Source of the DNA: UBA5941 sp021824385
GTDB lineage: Bacteria; Patescibacteriota; Microgenomatia; UBA8517
Assembly: GCA_027347685.1 (NCBI GenBank)
Contig: DAIEQM010000025.1
Span: 1-11,964 of the forward strand
DNA length: 11,964 bases
Reading direction: 5' to 3'
In this document: piece by piece, positions 1-6,251 of the stretch
Position numbering within the stretch: position 1 is the stretch's first letter
How the letters are laid out: each line of letters begins with the position of its first letter
Notes under the pieces: model-generated
The model's input: only the letters and a program-made list of their open reading frames with translations
The model's database searches: none
Told to the model about the DNA's origin: nothing
Program-made: the position numbers and the translations under genes

Positions 1-492
1 TGGTGGATTTTTTGAAGTGGATAAATCTTCAAGGGTAGCGATAACGACATCTACATCGGTAACGTCTAGAATTTCAATAGTGTCTGTTTTTAGTTTTAAG
101 CGTTCGCTCCGCAACTTAATTTGAACCGGAGACTCCTCGCCGGCAACATATAAACAGCGACTCGCCTTTGAAGCAACCTGCAAAAGGAGCGTAGATTTTC
201 CTATTCCCGGTTCACCTGCCAATAAAACTACGTGTCCAAGTACGAGTCCTCCTCCGAGAACCCGATCAAGTTCTGAGATACCCGTTTGAGTGCGAGTCAG
301 TGCCTGATTTGCAAGAGACGACAGTACAACAGGAGTAGCACTGTGTGCGTTTCGGGACTGACCACTTTTTGTGTCCTCTGGAAGTGTTTCAACAAGTGTT
401 CCCCATTGATCACAATTCGGACATTTACCGGCCCACTTAGATTGCGAATACCCACAATTTTGGCAAACATATACGGAATGGACTTTAGCCAT
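1..492 (-). CDS. radA: DNA repair protein RadA (Sms), 3'-truncated by window edge
   Basis: RadA is a RecA-like ATPase/helicase that processes recombination intermediates by promoting branch migration during recombinational repair. I translated 164 residues from the ATG at 490-492; the frame is open to base 1, so the C-terminal part lies outside the window. A four-cysteine zinc finger is at the N-terminus (C10, C13, C24, C27, as CQNCG and CPNC, followed by DQWGTL). The family signature TGISELDRVLGGG follows at about 70-82, then the Walker A motif GEPGIGKST at 93-101 and a GEES segment. These are diagnostic of RadA rather than RecA. It sits last in this minus-strand series, 49 bp after the DUF7282-like gene. 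I see no clear Shine-Dalgarno sequence, and a possible -10 box lies only 8 bp before the ATG, so the mRNA may be nearly leaderless. Confidence 0.95.
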   Translation of the reverse strand, partial: MAKVHSVYVCQNCGYSQSKWAGKCPNCDQWGTLVETLPEDTKSGQSRNAHSATPVVLSSLANQALTRTQTGISELDRVLGGGLVLGHVVLLAGEPGIGKSTLLLQVASKASRCLYVAGEESPVQIKLRSERLKLKTDTIEILDVTDVDVVIATLEDLSTSKNPP

Positions 493-500
493 ATCAAAAG

Positions 501-506
501 AGTATA
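501..506 (-). promoter_or_regulatory. Possible -10 box for radA
   Basis: TATACT on the minus strand lies 8 bp before the radA ATG. No good -35 hexamer sits 16-18 bp upstream. If used, transcription would start within a few bases of the start codon. Weak evidence. Confidence 0.25.
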
Positions 507-541
507 TCAGGTAAAGCTACTGAAGGATTTGGGATAAAAAA

Positions 542-1039
542 TTAATATTCGTTTGAATAGTGGGTCATCAACTTCCCCACGTTTTTCTTGACTTGAACAG
601 GAAGATTGCTCGCATTCACAATAGTTTTTCCGTTTGCATCCATCAGTTTTACAATAACTACATCTCCATCTTTAATTGCAGGAGAAAGTGCGATTGTTAC
701 AGAGTTATGACTACCAGCTGCTAGCAAGGTACTTTTCCCAATCGTTTGAGGATTAGCAGAATCAAGAACAACGACAACAGACGCTGATTGTGAAAGTTCA
801 ACTAAGTCAACAACTAACGAATTTCCGGGATTTACATCTCCAACCGAAAGAGCATATCCGCTTGTTGGAATCGGATTAGTACGGTCTGAAACGGGAGGTA
901 GTGTTGGCAGTGCGGTTACCATTTTTGCACTTTGTTGACGTGCTACGAAGAAAACTATAACTGCAATAAGAGCAATAACAAATAAAACTATCAACATCAT
1001 ATTGCCTCGTTGATTTTTGGTTGGGCAGGTAGTATTCAT
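542..1039 (-). CDS. Membrane-anchored DUF7282-like surface protein
   Basis: This 165-residue protein has a short N-terminus, one strong transmembrane segment (about 13-33, MMLIVLFVIALIAVIVFF) and an outward-facing domain at about 60-152. That domain looks like DUF7282, a beta-sandwich found in archaeal and some bacterial surface proteins: the stretches SVGDVNPGNSLVVDL, TIGKSTLLAAGSHNSV and KDGDVVIVKLMDANG follow its pattern from memory. No enzyme motif is visible. It starts 4 bp after the stop codon of the large secreted protein, with only a weak ribosome site, so it is probably translated by coupling from the same mRNA. The shared unit and export signals suggest the two act together at the cell surface. 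I see no hairpin terminator between it and radA, so read-through into radA is possible. The DUF7282 match is from memory and moderately sure. Confidence 0.8.
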   Translation of the reverse strand: MNTTCPTKNQRGNMMLIVLFVIALIAVIVFFVARQQSAKMVTALPTLPPVSDRTNPIPTSGYALSVGDVNPGNSLVVDLVELSQSASVVVVLDSANPQTIGKSTLLAAGSHNSVTIALSPAIKDGDVVIVKLMDANGKTIVNASNLPVQVKKNVGKLMTHYSNEY

Positions 1040-1043
1040 ATTT

Positions 1044-2879
1044 TTAATTCTTCAGACCAAGTCCTGGTTCACAAAAAGCCTGATGATATTTAAATTGACT
1101 TTGTGGGTCATTTCCTCCTTTGTATGTCATAATGAGACTTCCAAATTGAGTAAGAGCACCAGCATCTTTTGTATCAGACAGTGATATTGTTTGCTTTATC
1201 GGTCCCCCATTAACCACATTACCATATACGTCAGTGTAATAGGTAGCTGATCCAGTCCTATTAGACCACTGCATAGGTCCAACATACGATTCACGGTCAC
1301 AACCTCTATAGCCAGAATGGTCATCATTAAATTTAAATATTTGAGTGTCAGTAATTGGATCCCATGTAGGTATTGCTTTTGTTAAGTCAGACGGGTCCAT
1401 AACTGTAATTGGATCAAAAACTGCTGAAATAGCAATTGCTGTCGCAACAGAATTTCCTTGATTTGAAACATTAAAGGTACTTTGCCAAATTTCATAAGCA
1501 GAATCGACTTTGCATCCAAGTCCCATTACTGTTCGCTCTTCACGAGGAGAATTGCAGATGGTACCAACATTACCAACATCTGCCAATCCAACTAAATCCA
1601 TGCGAGCACCACCGCTCGTTAAGATATGAAAGTCAAATGAATGAAAACGAGTAGTAAATCTTCCTGCGCCACCTGTACCCATATGGAAACAGAAATACGA
1701 ATCGTGTAGGGCAGATCCTCCTTCGTCATTGGTCATACCTCTATTTTGAACAAAACACTTGAAACCTCCATGTGGTTCATCCATGCCTGCAATACGTGGC
1801 ACGTAGTCAAAGGGTACCGGTCCTCGATAAATATTACTTGTCGCAGGATTTGCACCGTGTTCGTGTGCAAAGGTACACTTTGCTCCATTTGGATTGTTCG
1901 CGTCGACAGGAACTGTTTGGGGATGCCACGTTCGGTAAAGCATTCCATCAGGTCCGCGAACTACATATCGATCGTGAACAGTTGATGAACACGTGCCTAA
2001 CAGATCCGCAGAAACAGCACCATAGATAGCTGAAGTTCCACCACCTGAACCTCCTGATTGTGGAACACTTGATGGCATACCTGTCATTGTCATCACTGGC
2101 GTTCCGCTAGGAGCTGTTGTTGGGGTTGTAATAGGAGAAGCAGTCGCAGTAGCTGTTGCAGTTGCTCTCACGGTAGGTGTTGGGCTGGGTGTCACGACAG
2201 GGGTCGAGCTTGCGGTCGGTGTAGTAGTGCTACTTGTTGTAAATACAATAACGAGCTTTGGAGATTTTCCAGTAGAAGGATTGCCATATATTTCTTTTCT
2301 TCCCCACTGTCCTCCAGTACCTTTTATAATAAGACCAATGTTTTGAGATCCTTTAGCATTTACTGCCTCCTGTACTGGCCCTGTTACATCATAAGAATAT
2401 ACCGAATCAGCTTCCCATTTTTCGTCATCCGAATAGTTTTTTGTGCTCGAGGTAAGAGAACGATCGGAGGGTTTACTACTTGTCGAAAAATTGCCCTTGC
2501 CTGAAGTATCACCAGATATCGATGTGGAAACGGAAATCCATGCGCCGACAGCTGTCATTTCAAGAGTTGCGGATTTAATTTGAGCACCTGCAGGGATCTG
2601 GCCGCCAGTAAAATTTAAACCTAAATAAGAACTCGTAGTACTCTGCCCGTTTCCATACCAAGCTTTGGTTGGTCCGAGCGTTAAAGTACTTCCGTCTTGA
2701 TTTGCAATTGCATTCGAGTTTGAAATAGTAAATTCAGTTGAAGATTCAGCTAAAACAGCGGTATTATTTGTAGCTGCACTAAATTTGTGAGTAAGTACAA
2801 AAACGCTTGTTGCCAAAATACCGAGCACTGCTAAAGCAACAACTGGAAGCGATCCATTATTTCTTTTACTAATATTCAT
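1044..2879 (-). CDS. Secreted DNRLRE-domain protein with Thr/Pro linker and Cys/His-rich C-terminal domain
   Basis: A 611-residue exported protein. A hydrophobic N-terminal segment (about 11-30) with a basic start (KRNN) is a signal peptide or anchor. Residues about 46-215 resemble the DNRLRE domain, a beta-sandwich common in secreted and wall-associated proteins (YLGLNF, AQIKSATLEM, YSYDVTGPVQEAV, SPKLVIVF). Residues 216-285 are a low-complexity Thr/Ser/Pro/Ala linker ending in a Gly-rich stretch, as in surface proteins. The C-terminal domain (about 286-611) has eight cysteines, enough for four disulfides, and many histidines, including CTFAHEHG (335-342), HDSYFCFHMG (392-401) and FHSFDFH (412-418). 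HEHG and its neighbours could bind a metal, but I do not recognise an enzyme family. The start is the ATG at 2877-2879, with two promoter-like sites upstream. It is the first gene of a two-gene unit with the DUF7282-like protein. Confidence 0.9.
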   Translation of the reverse strand: MNISKRNNGSLPVVALAVLGILATSVFVLTHKFSAATNNTAVLAESSTEFTISNSNAIANQDGSTLTLGPTKAWYGNGQSTTSSYLGLNFTGGQIPAGAQIKSATLEMTAVGAWISVSTSISGDTSGKGNFSTSSKPSDRSLTSSTKNYSDDEKWEADSVYSYDVTGPVQEAVNAKGSQNIGLIIKGTGGQWGRKEIYGNPSTGKSPKLVIVFTTSSTTTPTASSTPVVTPSPTPTVRATATATATASPITTPTTAPSGTPVMTMTGMPSSVPQSGGSGGGTSAIYGAVSADLLGTCSSTVHDRYVVRGPDGMLYRTWHPQTVPVDANNPNGAKCTFAHEHGANPATSNIYRGPVPFDYVPRIAGMDEPHGGFKCFVQNRGMTNDEGGSALHDSYFCFHMGTGGAGRFTTRFHSFDFHILTSGGARMDLVGLADVGNVGTICNSPREERTVMGLGCKVDSAYEIWQSTFNVSNQGNSVATAIAISAVFDPITVMDPSDLTKAIPTWDPITDTQIFKFNDDHSGYRGCDRESYVGPMQWSNRTGSATYYTDVYGNVVNGGPIKQTISLSDTKDAGALTQFGSLIMTYKGGNDPQSQFKYHQAFCEPGLGLKN

Positions 2880-2891
2880 AACCTAGTATTC

Positions 2892-2921
2892 ATTAAATCG
2901 TATCGATGTATTGGCTGTCAA
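2892..2921 (-). promoter_or_regulatory. Sigma70-type promoter for the surface-protein pair
   Basis: TTGACA (2916-2921) and TTTAAT (2892-2897) are separated by 18 bp on the minus strand, just before the ATG at 2879. The -35 is perfect and the -10 good. Confidence 0.6.
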
Positions 2922-2948
2922 CATTTAAAAATCATCAAAGGTTTGAGT

Positions 2949-2977
2949 AGATTACAGAAGTTATGTGTGTCTGTCAA
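2949..2977 (-). promoter_or_regulatory. Second, distal promoter-like site
   Basis: TTGACA (2972-2977), a 17-bp spacer and TAATCT (2949-2954) on the minus strand. The -35 is perfect and the -10 weaker. It could be a tandem promoter with the site at 2892-2921. Confidence 0.4.
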
Positions 2978-2983
2978 GAAAGG

Positions 2984-3013
2984 TTATTTACAGCGTAGCT
3001 GCAAGTTTACTTA
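2984..3013. repeat. 30-bp direct repeat, copy 1
   Basis: Matches 3063-3092 at 29 of 30 positions in the same orientation; the difference is c versus a at the 12th base. The copies start 79 bp apart. Read on the minus strand, this copy can fold as UUGCAGC-UAC-GCUGUAA, a 7-bp stem with a triloop. Confidence 0.9.
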
Positions 3014-3046
3014 CAACGAAGATTAAGTTTACCTACGTCGAAGACG

Positions 3047-3068
3047 AAATAATTTTACTAAATTATTT
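3047..3068 (-). terminator. AT-only hairpin after rpsA, possible weak terminator
   Basis: AAATAATTT and AAATTATTT form a 9-bp stem around a 4-base loop, 18 bp past the rpsA stop codon. It contains no G-C pairs and no clear U-tract follows, so its role as a terminator is doubtful. Confidence 0.3.
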
Positions 3069-3092
3069 ACAGAGTAGCTGCAAGTTTACTTA
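3063..3092. repeat. 30-bp direct repeat, copy 2, overlapping the rpsA stop codon
   Basis: Second copy of the repeat at 2984-3013. It covers the last codons and stop of rpsA and the start of its 3' UTR. The single difference weakens the small hairpin that copy 1 can form. Confidence 0.9.
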
Positions 3093-4165
3093 TACCCAAT
3101 CGGCTTAGAAGTGGTAATTACAAGTCCAAGACTAATTTTGTGGTCTCTGGTGTTTACTTCCTCAATATATACATTTACTTCCTGTCCTGTTGTAAGTTTG
3201 GTGCTTGGTGGAATCTTAGTCATATGAATAAGTCCTTCAATTCCTGGTTCAAGCTCAACAAAAACTCCAAAATCGCTGTGCTTAACGACTGTTCCCTTGA
3301 GTCGATCTTCGACATGATATTTGTCAGCAACGGTTTCCCAAGGATCTGCTTGTGCTTGCTTCATTGAAAGCGCTAACTTTCCACTTTCTGTGTTAATTGC
3401 AACAACTTCCACTTCATCACCTTCAGAAAGCATGTCGGCAGGATGAACAGTCTTCCCCCAAGCAAACTCAGATACATGAACAAGTCCTTCTACGGGAACG
3501 CCATCAATTTCAATTTGAACAAATGCTCCAAACGAAGTAACGGTTGTTACAATTCCTTTGTATACCTTTCCTGACTCAACATGCTTCATCAGTTCTTTGA
3601 GCTTCTTTTGGTCGATGGCATCATTAATTGCGCGCTCCGAAAGTACAATTCTGTTTTTGATTGGATCAAGTTCAATAATTTGAACTTTAAAGGAAAGTCC
3701 AACCGTTGAACTTAAATTATCCGCATGTTCTGGAGCAAGTTGTGTAGTTGGAATAAATGCAGAAAGTCCACTCACAAGGACAGTTATTCCTTTATCTGTA
3801 ACGGTTTGCCCGGTTACGAGAATAGGCTCATTTTTGTCAAAGAGTCTCTGGAGTTCAGTCCACAGTTTTTCATGAGCTGCGTGTCGCAAAGAAAGCAAAA
3901 TCTTACCTTCTTTGGTTTCTGGGTCCATTACTACTGCATGGACTTTTTCGCCTGGAGTGAGCGATTTTATGAGATCTTTTGCTTCTCGAAAATGATCATC
4001 CGACACAACTGCTTCACTTTTTCCACCGACATCAAAAACTGCCTGCTTTTTGTCGCTACCCACAAATGTTGCCTGAATATGATCAAATTTTTTGAACCCA
4101 TGAAAATTACTTGCATGCGCAAGCAAATCTTCCATTGTGAGAGTTTTAGGAGTTGTTGTAGACAA
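3086..4165 (-). CDS. rpsA: Ribosomal protein S1 (four S1 domains)
   Basis: S1 is the RNA-binding protein of the small ribosomal subunit that helps load mRNA. The 359-residue product has four S1 (OB-fold) domains, at about 27-94, 112-177, 198-269 and 287-347. The last two are the most typical: GIVTTVTSFGAFVQI, GLVHVSEFAWGK and GTVVKHSDFGVFVELEPG, GLIHMTKI. E. coli S1 has six domains; a four-domain form is common in other lineages. The best start is a TTG (4163-4165) preceded by GAGGA nine bases upstream. An ATG seven bases before it is in another frame and meets a stop at once. A good promoter lies at 4199-4227, so the gene is probably transcribed alone. Its end overlaps one copy of a 30-bp direct repeat. 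S1-domain RNA-binding protein of another type is less likely. Confidence 0.92.
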   Translation of the reverse strand: MSTTTPKTLTMEDLLAHASNFHGFKKFDHIQATFVGSDKKQAVFDVGGKSEAVVSDDHFREAKDLIKSLTPGEKVHAVVMDPETKEGKILLSLRHAAHEKLWTELQRLFDKNEPILVTGQTVTDKGITVLVSGLSAFIPTTQLAPEHADNLSSTVGLSFKVQIIELDPIKNRIVLSERAINDAIDQKKLKELMKHVESGKVYKGIVTTVTSFGAFVQIEIDGVPVEGLVHVSEFAWGKTVHPADMLSEGDEVEVVAINTESGKLALSMKQAQADPWETVADKYHVEDRLKGTVVKHSDFGVFVELEPGIEGLIHMTKIPPSTKLTTGQEVNVYIEEVNTRDHKISLGLVITTSKPIGYK

Positions 4166-4198
4166 AGTTCATTTTCCTCGCTTTCTAAATATGCATCA

Positions 4199-4227
4199 AT
4201 TATACGGCAGACTAGCTACAGAAGCAA
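4199..4227 (-). promoter_or_regulatory. Sigma70-type promoter for rpsA
   Basis: TTGCTT (4222-4227), a 17-bp spacer and a perfect TATAAT (4199-4204) on the minus strand, about 34 bp before the TTG start. Confidence 0.7.
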
Positions 4228-4232
4228 GAGTT

Positions 4233-4256
4233 GGGGCTAGAAAAGGATCTAGCCCC
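4233..4256 (-). terminator. Strong GC-rich hairpin between a small membrane gene and rpsA
   Basis: GGGGCTAG (4233-4240) and CTAGCCCC (4249-4256) form a perfect 8-bp stem with an 8-base loop, 17 bp past the stop of the small gene at 4273. On the minus strand it is followed by AACUCUUG rather than a U-tract, so it is not a textbook intrinsic terminator. It sits 6 bp upstream of the rpsA -35 box. Confidence 0.5.
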
Positions 4257-4272
4257 GCAATAAGCATCAGTC

Positions 4273-4512
4273 TTAAAGCGCAGTGCTGGGGTTGTAACCA
4301 CCAAAGTTTCGCAACTCCCAGAGGAAGCCGAGGAACACCACTGCACCGTATGTGCAAAGCGCCCAATCGCCCAAAATGCCGCGTGAGACACAAACAGCGA
4401 GAACTATCGCAGGAATTACCAGTATTGCCAGCAAGGCAAAAAATTCGAGAAAGCAGCCGCGTCGTGCACGTCTCGAAAATTCCTCGTTAGACAAAAGCTC
4501 ATTGTCATCCAT
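4273..4512 (-). CDS. Small two-helix membrane protein, unknown function
   Basis: 79 residues. The N-terminus is acidic then strongly basic (DDNELLSNEEF then RRARRGC), followed by two hydrophobic helices at about 22-43 and 50-66. The arrangement suggests a small inner-membrane protein. I recognise no family. The ATG at 4510-4512 has an excellent ribosome site, GAGGAG, 8 bases upstream. Together with the two clean helices, this argues for a real gene. A TATAAT (4550-4555) lies upstream, and a hairpin (4233-4256) follows. It is the last of a run of five small genes; unlike two of its neighbours it lacks the C-terminal tail motif. Confidence 0.75.
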   Translation of the reverse strand: MDDNELLSNEEFSRRARRGCFLEFFALLAILVIPAIVLAVCVSRGILGDWALCTYGAVVFLGFLWELRNFGGYNPSTAL

Positions 4513-4549
4513 GTATTACGCTCCTCAATTATTCATTTACGACGTGCTT

Positions 4550-4555
4550 ATTATA
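4550..4555 (-). promoter_or_regulatory. -10 box for the 79-residue membrane protein
   Basis: A perfect TATAAT on the minus strand, 37 bp before the ATG. No convincing -35 box; the U-tract of the previous terminator lies just upstream. Confidence 0.45.
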
Positions 4556-4577
4556 CGAACATAACCCTTTTTTAGCC

Positions 4578-4608
4578 ACAAAAAAAGCGCCGGAATACAT
4601 CAGCGCCT
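4578..4608 (-). terminator. Intrinsic terminator T1 (GGCGCUG family)
   Basis: AGGCGCUG and CGGCGCUU pair over 8 bp (plus-strand 4601-4608 and 4585-4592), followed by seven U (4580-4586). It ends the two-gene unit 5399-4617 and resembles the terminators at 5482-5510 and 5764-5793. Confidence 0.9.
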
Positions 4609-4616
4609 GTAAAAAT

Positions 4617-4976
4617 TTATTTCGCGGCTGGGTAGATTTGCTCCCATGTGCGGCCGTAAGCATATCGATGGATGGCCACAATTTCTTCTGTTCGCTTACC
4701 CACATTGATAACTGTAAACTGTAGGCTCATGCCAACCGAGAGAGAGAGCAGTCCGGGCATGCGCAGACCAAATCTTCCTTTTCTGTTCTGAACCTGAAAA
4801 TCAGTCCAACGACCATCCTCAGTCCAAACAATTGGAGCAACCCACGACATAGGGACAACGGTGCCAACCCATGTTTTAGGCTTGCTCACGTGTCGCTTCC
4901 TCAGCAGATACGGTCGCATCCAATCAACTTCCCACGGCGGGGTTTGTTTTGAAACAAAGCCAAGTCCAGTATTCAA
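4617..4976 (-). CDS. Trp-rich small soluble protein, unknown function
   Basis: 119 residues with no signal peptide or membrane helix. It is rich in tryptophan (seven), Arg and Lys, with short beta-like stretches (TWVGTVVPMSWVAPIVW, LSVGMSLQFTVINVG), suggesting a compact beta fold. I recognise no family and no catalytic motif. The start is a TTG (4974-4976) with a perfect AGGAGG five bases upstream. That ribosome site begins at the stop codon of the preceding membrane gene, and the intergenic gap is only 9 bp. The two genes are therefore almost certainly one transcript, perhaps with coupled translation, and end at terminator T1. It may be a cytoplasmic partner of the membrane protein; this is inferred only from the tight pairing. 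Confidence 0.8.
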   Translation of the reverse strand: MNTGLGFVSKQTPPWEVDWMRPYLLRKRHVSKPKTWVGTVVPMSWVAPIVWTEDGRWTDFQVQNRKGRFGLRMPGLLSLSVGMSLQFTVINVGKRTEEIVAIHRYAYGRTWEQIYPAAK

Positions 4977-4985
4977 AATGGCCTC

Positions 4986-5399
4986 CTATTCGACATAACG
5001 TTTTGGTTTCTCAGGCAATGCACGATCATCCCCAACTATTTCTGCCCATTCGCCATCTGCAAGGCGAATATATTCTCCTTTCGTCTTTTCCTTCTCATTC
5101 GGAAGTGAGTGCCAAAATTGAAGGCACCATCGCCGTAACAAGAAAAAAACAGGCCGTATCACGCTTGCCAAAATCGAGACTGCGACCCCTGAGATAAAGA
5201 TCAAAACGATCTGGACGACTAACGTTCCCAGAAATCCCAACTCCAAAATGGTATGAACAAAGGAGCTGCTTACAAAGGCAAGGTAATAAGAAAAGGCCAT
5301 TCCTGCTATCAAACAATAAAGAAAGTTGAACGGGTTGAACGGTAGACCAGCACCAAACACGATATCCCGAGCACGCATAAGCCCTCGTTGAGTGAGCAT
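4986..5399 (-). CDS. Small membrane protein with conserved C-terminal tail, unknown function
   Basis: 137 residues. Two hydrophobic helices at about 25-45 and 55-80 are followed by an aromatic, basic segment (IRPVFFLLRRWCLQFW, about 81-96) and a charged tail. The tail EKTKGEYIRLADGEWAEI (104-121) closely matches EKPKGMMRLTDDGELEEI in the membrane protein at 5807-6196, so the two are probably diverged paralogues or share a binding partner. No family recognised. The ATG at 5397-5399 has an AGGAGA ribosome site seven bases upstream and a good promoter at 5433-5461. It is first in a two-gene unit with the Trp-rich protein. Confidence 0.8.
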   Translation of the reverse strand: MLTQRGLMRARDIVFGAGLPFNPFNFLYCLIAGMAFSYYLAFVSSSFVHTILELGFLGTLVVQIVLIFISGVAVSILASVIRPVFFLLRRWCLQFWHSLPNEKEKTKGEYIRLADGEWAEIVGDDRALPEKPKRYVE

Positions 5400-5432
5400 G
5401 TTACTCTCCTATTTAAACAGCCTATTGCCTGA

Positions 5433-5461
5433 ATTCTAGCACAATATAAAAGAATAATCAA
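5433..5461 (-). promoter_or_regulatory. Sigma70-type promoter for the two-gene unit 5399-4617
   Basis: TTGATT (5456-5461), a 17-bp spacer and TAGAAT (5433-5438) on the minus strand, about 33 bp upstream of the ATG. Confidence 0.65.
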
Positions 5462-5481
5462 CATTATAGGGTTTTGAGACA

Positions 5482-5510
5482 CAAAAAAGCGCTGGAGTAA
5501 AACCAGCGCC
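5482..5510 (-). terminator. Intrinsic terminator T2 (GGCGCUGG family)
   Basis: GGCGCUGG (5503-5510) and CCAGCGCU (5488-5495) pair over 8 bp with a 7-base loop, then a run of six U (5483-5488). It ends the 44-residue gene's transcript, about 30 bp past its stop. Confidence 0.9.
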
Positions 5511-5540
5511 GCTATACTTAGCCGATAGAGTTATTGAGAC

Positions 5541-5675
5541 CTAGAAATAGATGGCAGAATGGTGGCACAAGTCATGTTCTTTCTGACGTTCAAGCGCTAT
5601 AGATATACGATCGGCGCGCATGTCTATTTCAGAAATATACTTCAATAACTTTTTCAACCAGATCTTAAAAATCAT
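5541..5675 (-). CDS. 44-residue peptide gene, unknown function
   Basis: A short reading frame with every sign of a real gene. It starts with an ATG (5673-5675), has a strong ribosome site AAAGGAG seven bases upstream, its own promoter (5715-5743) and its own terminator (5482-5510). The peptide starts with an amphipathic basic stretch (MIFKIWLKKLLKYISEID), continues as a charged helix (RADRISIALERQKEHD) and ends in a Cys/His stretch (CHHSAIYF). The N-terminus could lie on a membrane. I recognise no family; a toxin-like or regulatory peptide is possible but unproven. It lies between two membrane-protein genes in the small-gene array. Confidence 0.65.
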   Translation of the reverse strand: MIFKIWLKKLLKYISEIDMRADRISIALERQKEHDLCHHSAIYF

Positions 5676-5714
5676 TGCAAAGCTCCTTTACTATGTGACT
5701 CTTAAAAACACGAT

Positions 5715-5743
5715 AGTGTAGCGTGACCTGATCTAAATGTCAA
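5715..5743 (-). promoter_or_regulatory. Sigma70-type promoter for the 44-residue gene
   Basis: A perfect TTGACA (5738-5743), a 17-bp spacer and TACACT (5715-5720) on the minus strand, about 39 bp before the ATG. Confidence 0.7.
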
Positions 5744-5763
5744 AGCTATGGGTATTTGATAAC

Positions 5764-5793
5764 AAAAAAAAGACGCTGGGATGTTCCAGCGCC
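5764..5793 (-). terminator. Intrinsic terminator T3 (GGCGCUGG family)
   Basis: GGCGCUGG (5786-5793) and CCAGCGUC (5772-5779) pair over 8 bp, followed by eight U (5764-5771). It ends the 5807-6196 gene and may also be the first real terminator after the 5S rRNA gene. Confidence 0.9.
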
Positions 5794-5806
5794 TATACAA
5801 TAAAAT

Positions 5807-6196
5807 TTATAGATCGTCGATTTCTTCAAGCTCGCCGTCGTCGGTGAGTCGCATCATACCTTTCGGTTTTTCTGTTTCAGTAGCCTGAGTCTGTTGCAGC
5901 GATTCGGATCGAGATCTGCCGATCAGCAGGTAAGCGACCACGCAGAGCATGTGATAGGCACCAAAGAGAAATAACCCAATTGGCAAACCCATCGAGAAAA
6001 ATACGGAGAAGAAACTTACGTCGGCCTTCACTGGCATATTACCAAGGTTCAATTGCACACCACCTACGGCGGCAAGGCTTCCGGCGGCAATACAGGCTGA
6101 AACAACAACCCAAATAACAAATACCAAAACAAGCCCGGTGAAGTAGGTTCTTGAAGTACATCCACTCACTGATTCTGTTGAATTTACAGACGACAC
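5807..6196 (-). CDS. Small membrane protein with conserved C-terminal tail, just after 5S rRNA
   Basis: 129 residues. A Ser/Thr-rich N-terminus is followed by two long hydrophobic helices (about 18-45 and 62-92) and a charged tail. The tail EKPKGMMRLTDDGELEEI (109-126) matches that of the membrane protein at 4986-5399. No family recognised. The start is a GTG (6194-6196) with AGGAGA eight bases upstream. The gene begins only about 66 bp after the 3' end of 5S rRNA. I see no convincing terminator and only a poor promoter in that gap, so it may be expressed from the rRNA operon. Confidence 0.78.
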   Translation of the reverse strand: MSSVNSTESVSGCTSRTYFTGLVLVFVIWVVVSACIAAGSLAAVGGVQLNLGNMPVKADVSFFSVFFSMGLPIGLFLFGAYHMLCVVAYLLIGRSRSESLQQTQATETEKPKGMMRLTDDGELEEIDDL

Positions 6197-6251
6197 GTTC
6201 TGCTCTCCTTATACTTTTTTATGGAAGTACCCAAAACTTTAAAGAAGAATT

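Noticed and set aside
1733..2029. Alternative frames of 71-85 codons within the DNRLRE protein gene
   Set aside because: All overlap the long, domain-bearing frame and have no features of their own.
2984..3092. CRISPR array or insertion-sequence ends
   Set aside because: Only two repeat copies with unrelated sequence between; no regular spacers, no transposase and no terminal inverted repeats with target duplication.
3725..4490. Plus-strand open frames of 171 and 117 codons opposite rpsA and the small membrane gene
   Set aside because: They are antisense to well-supported genes, with odd composition and no ribosome site.
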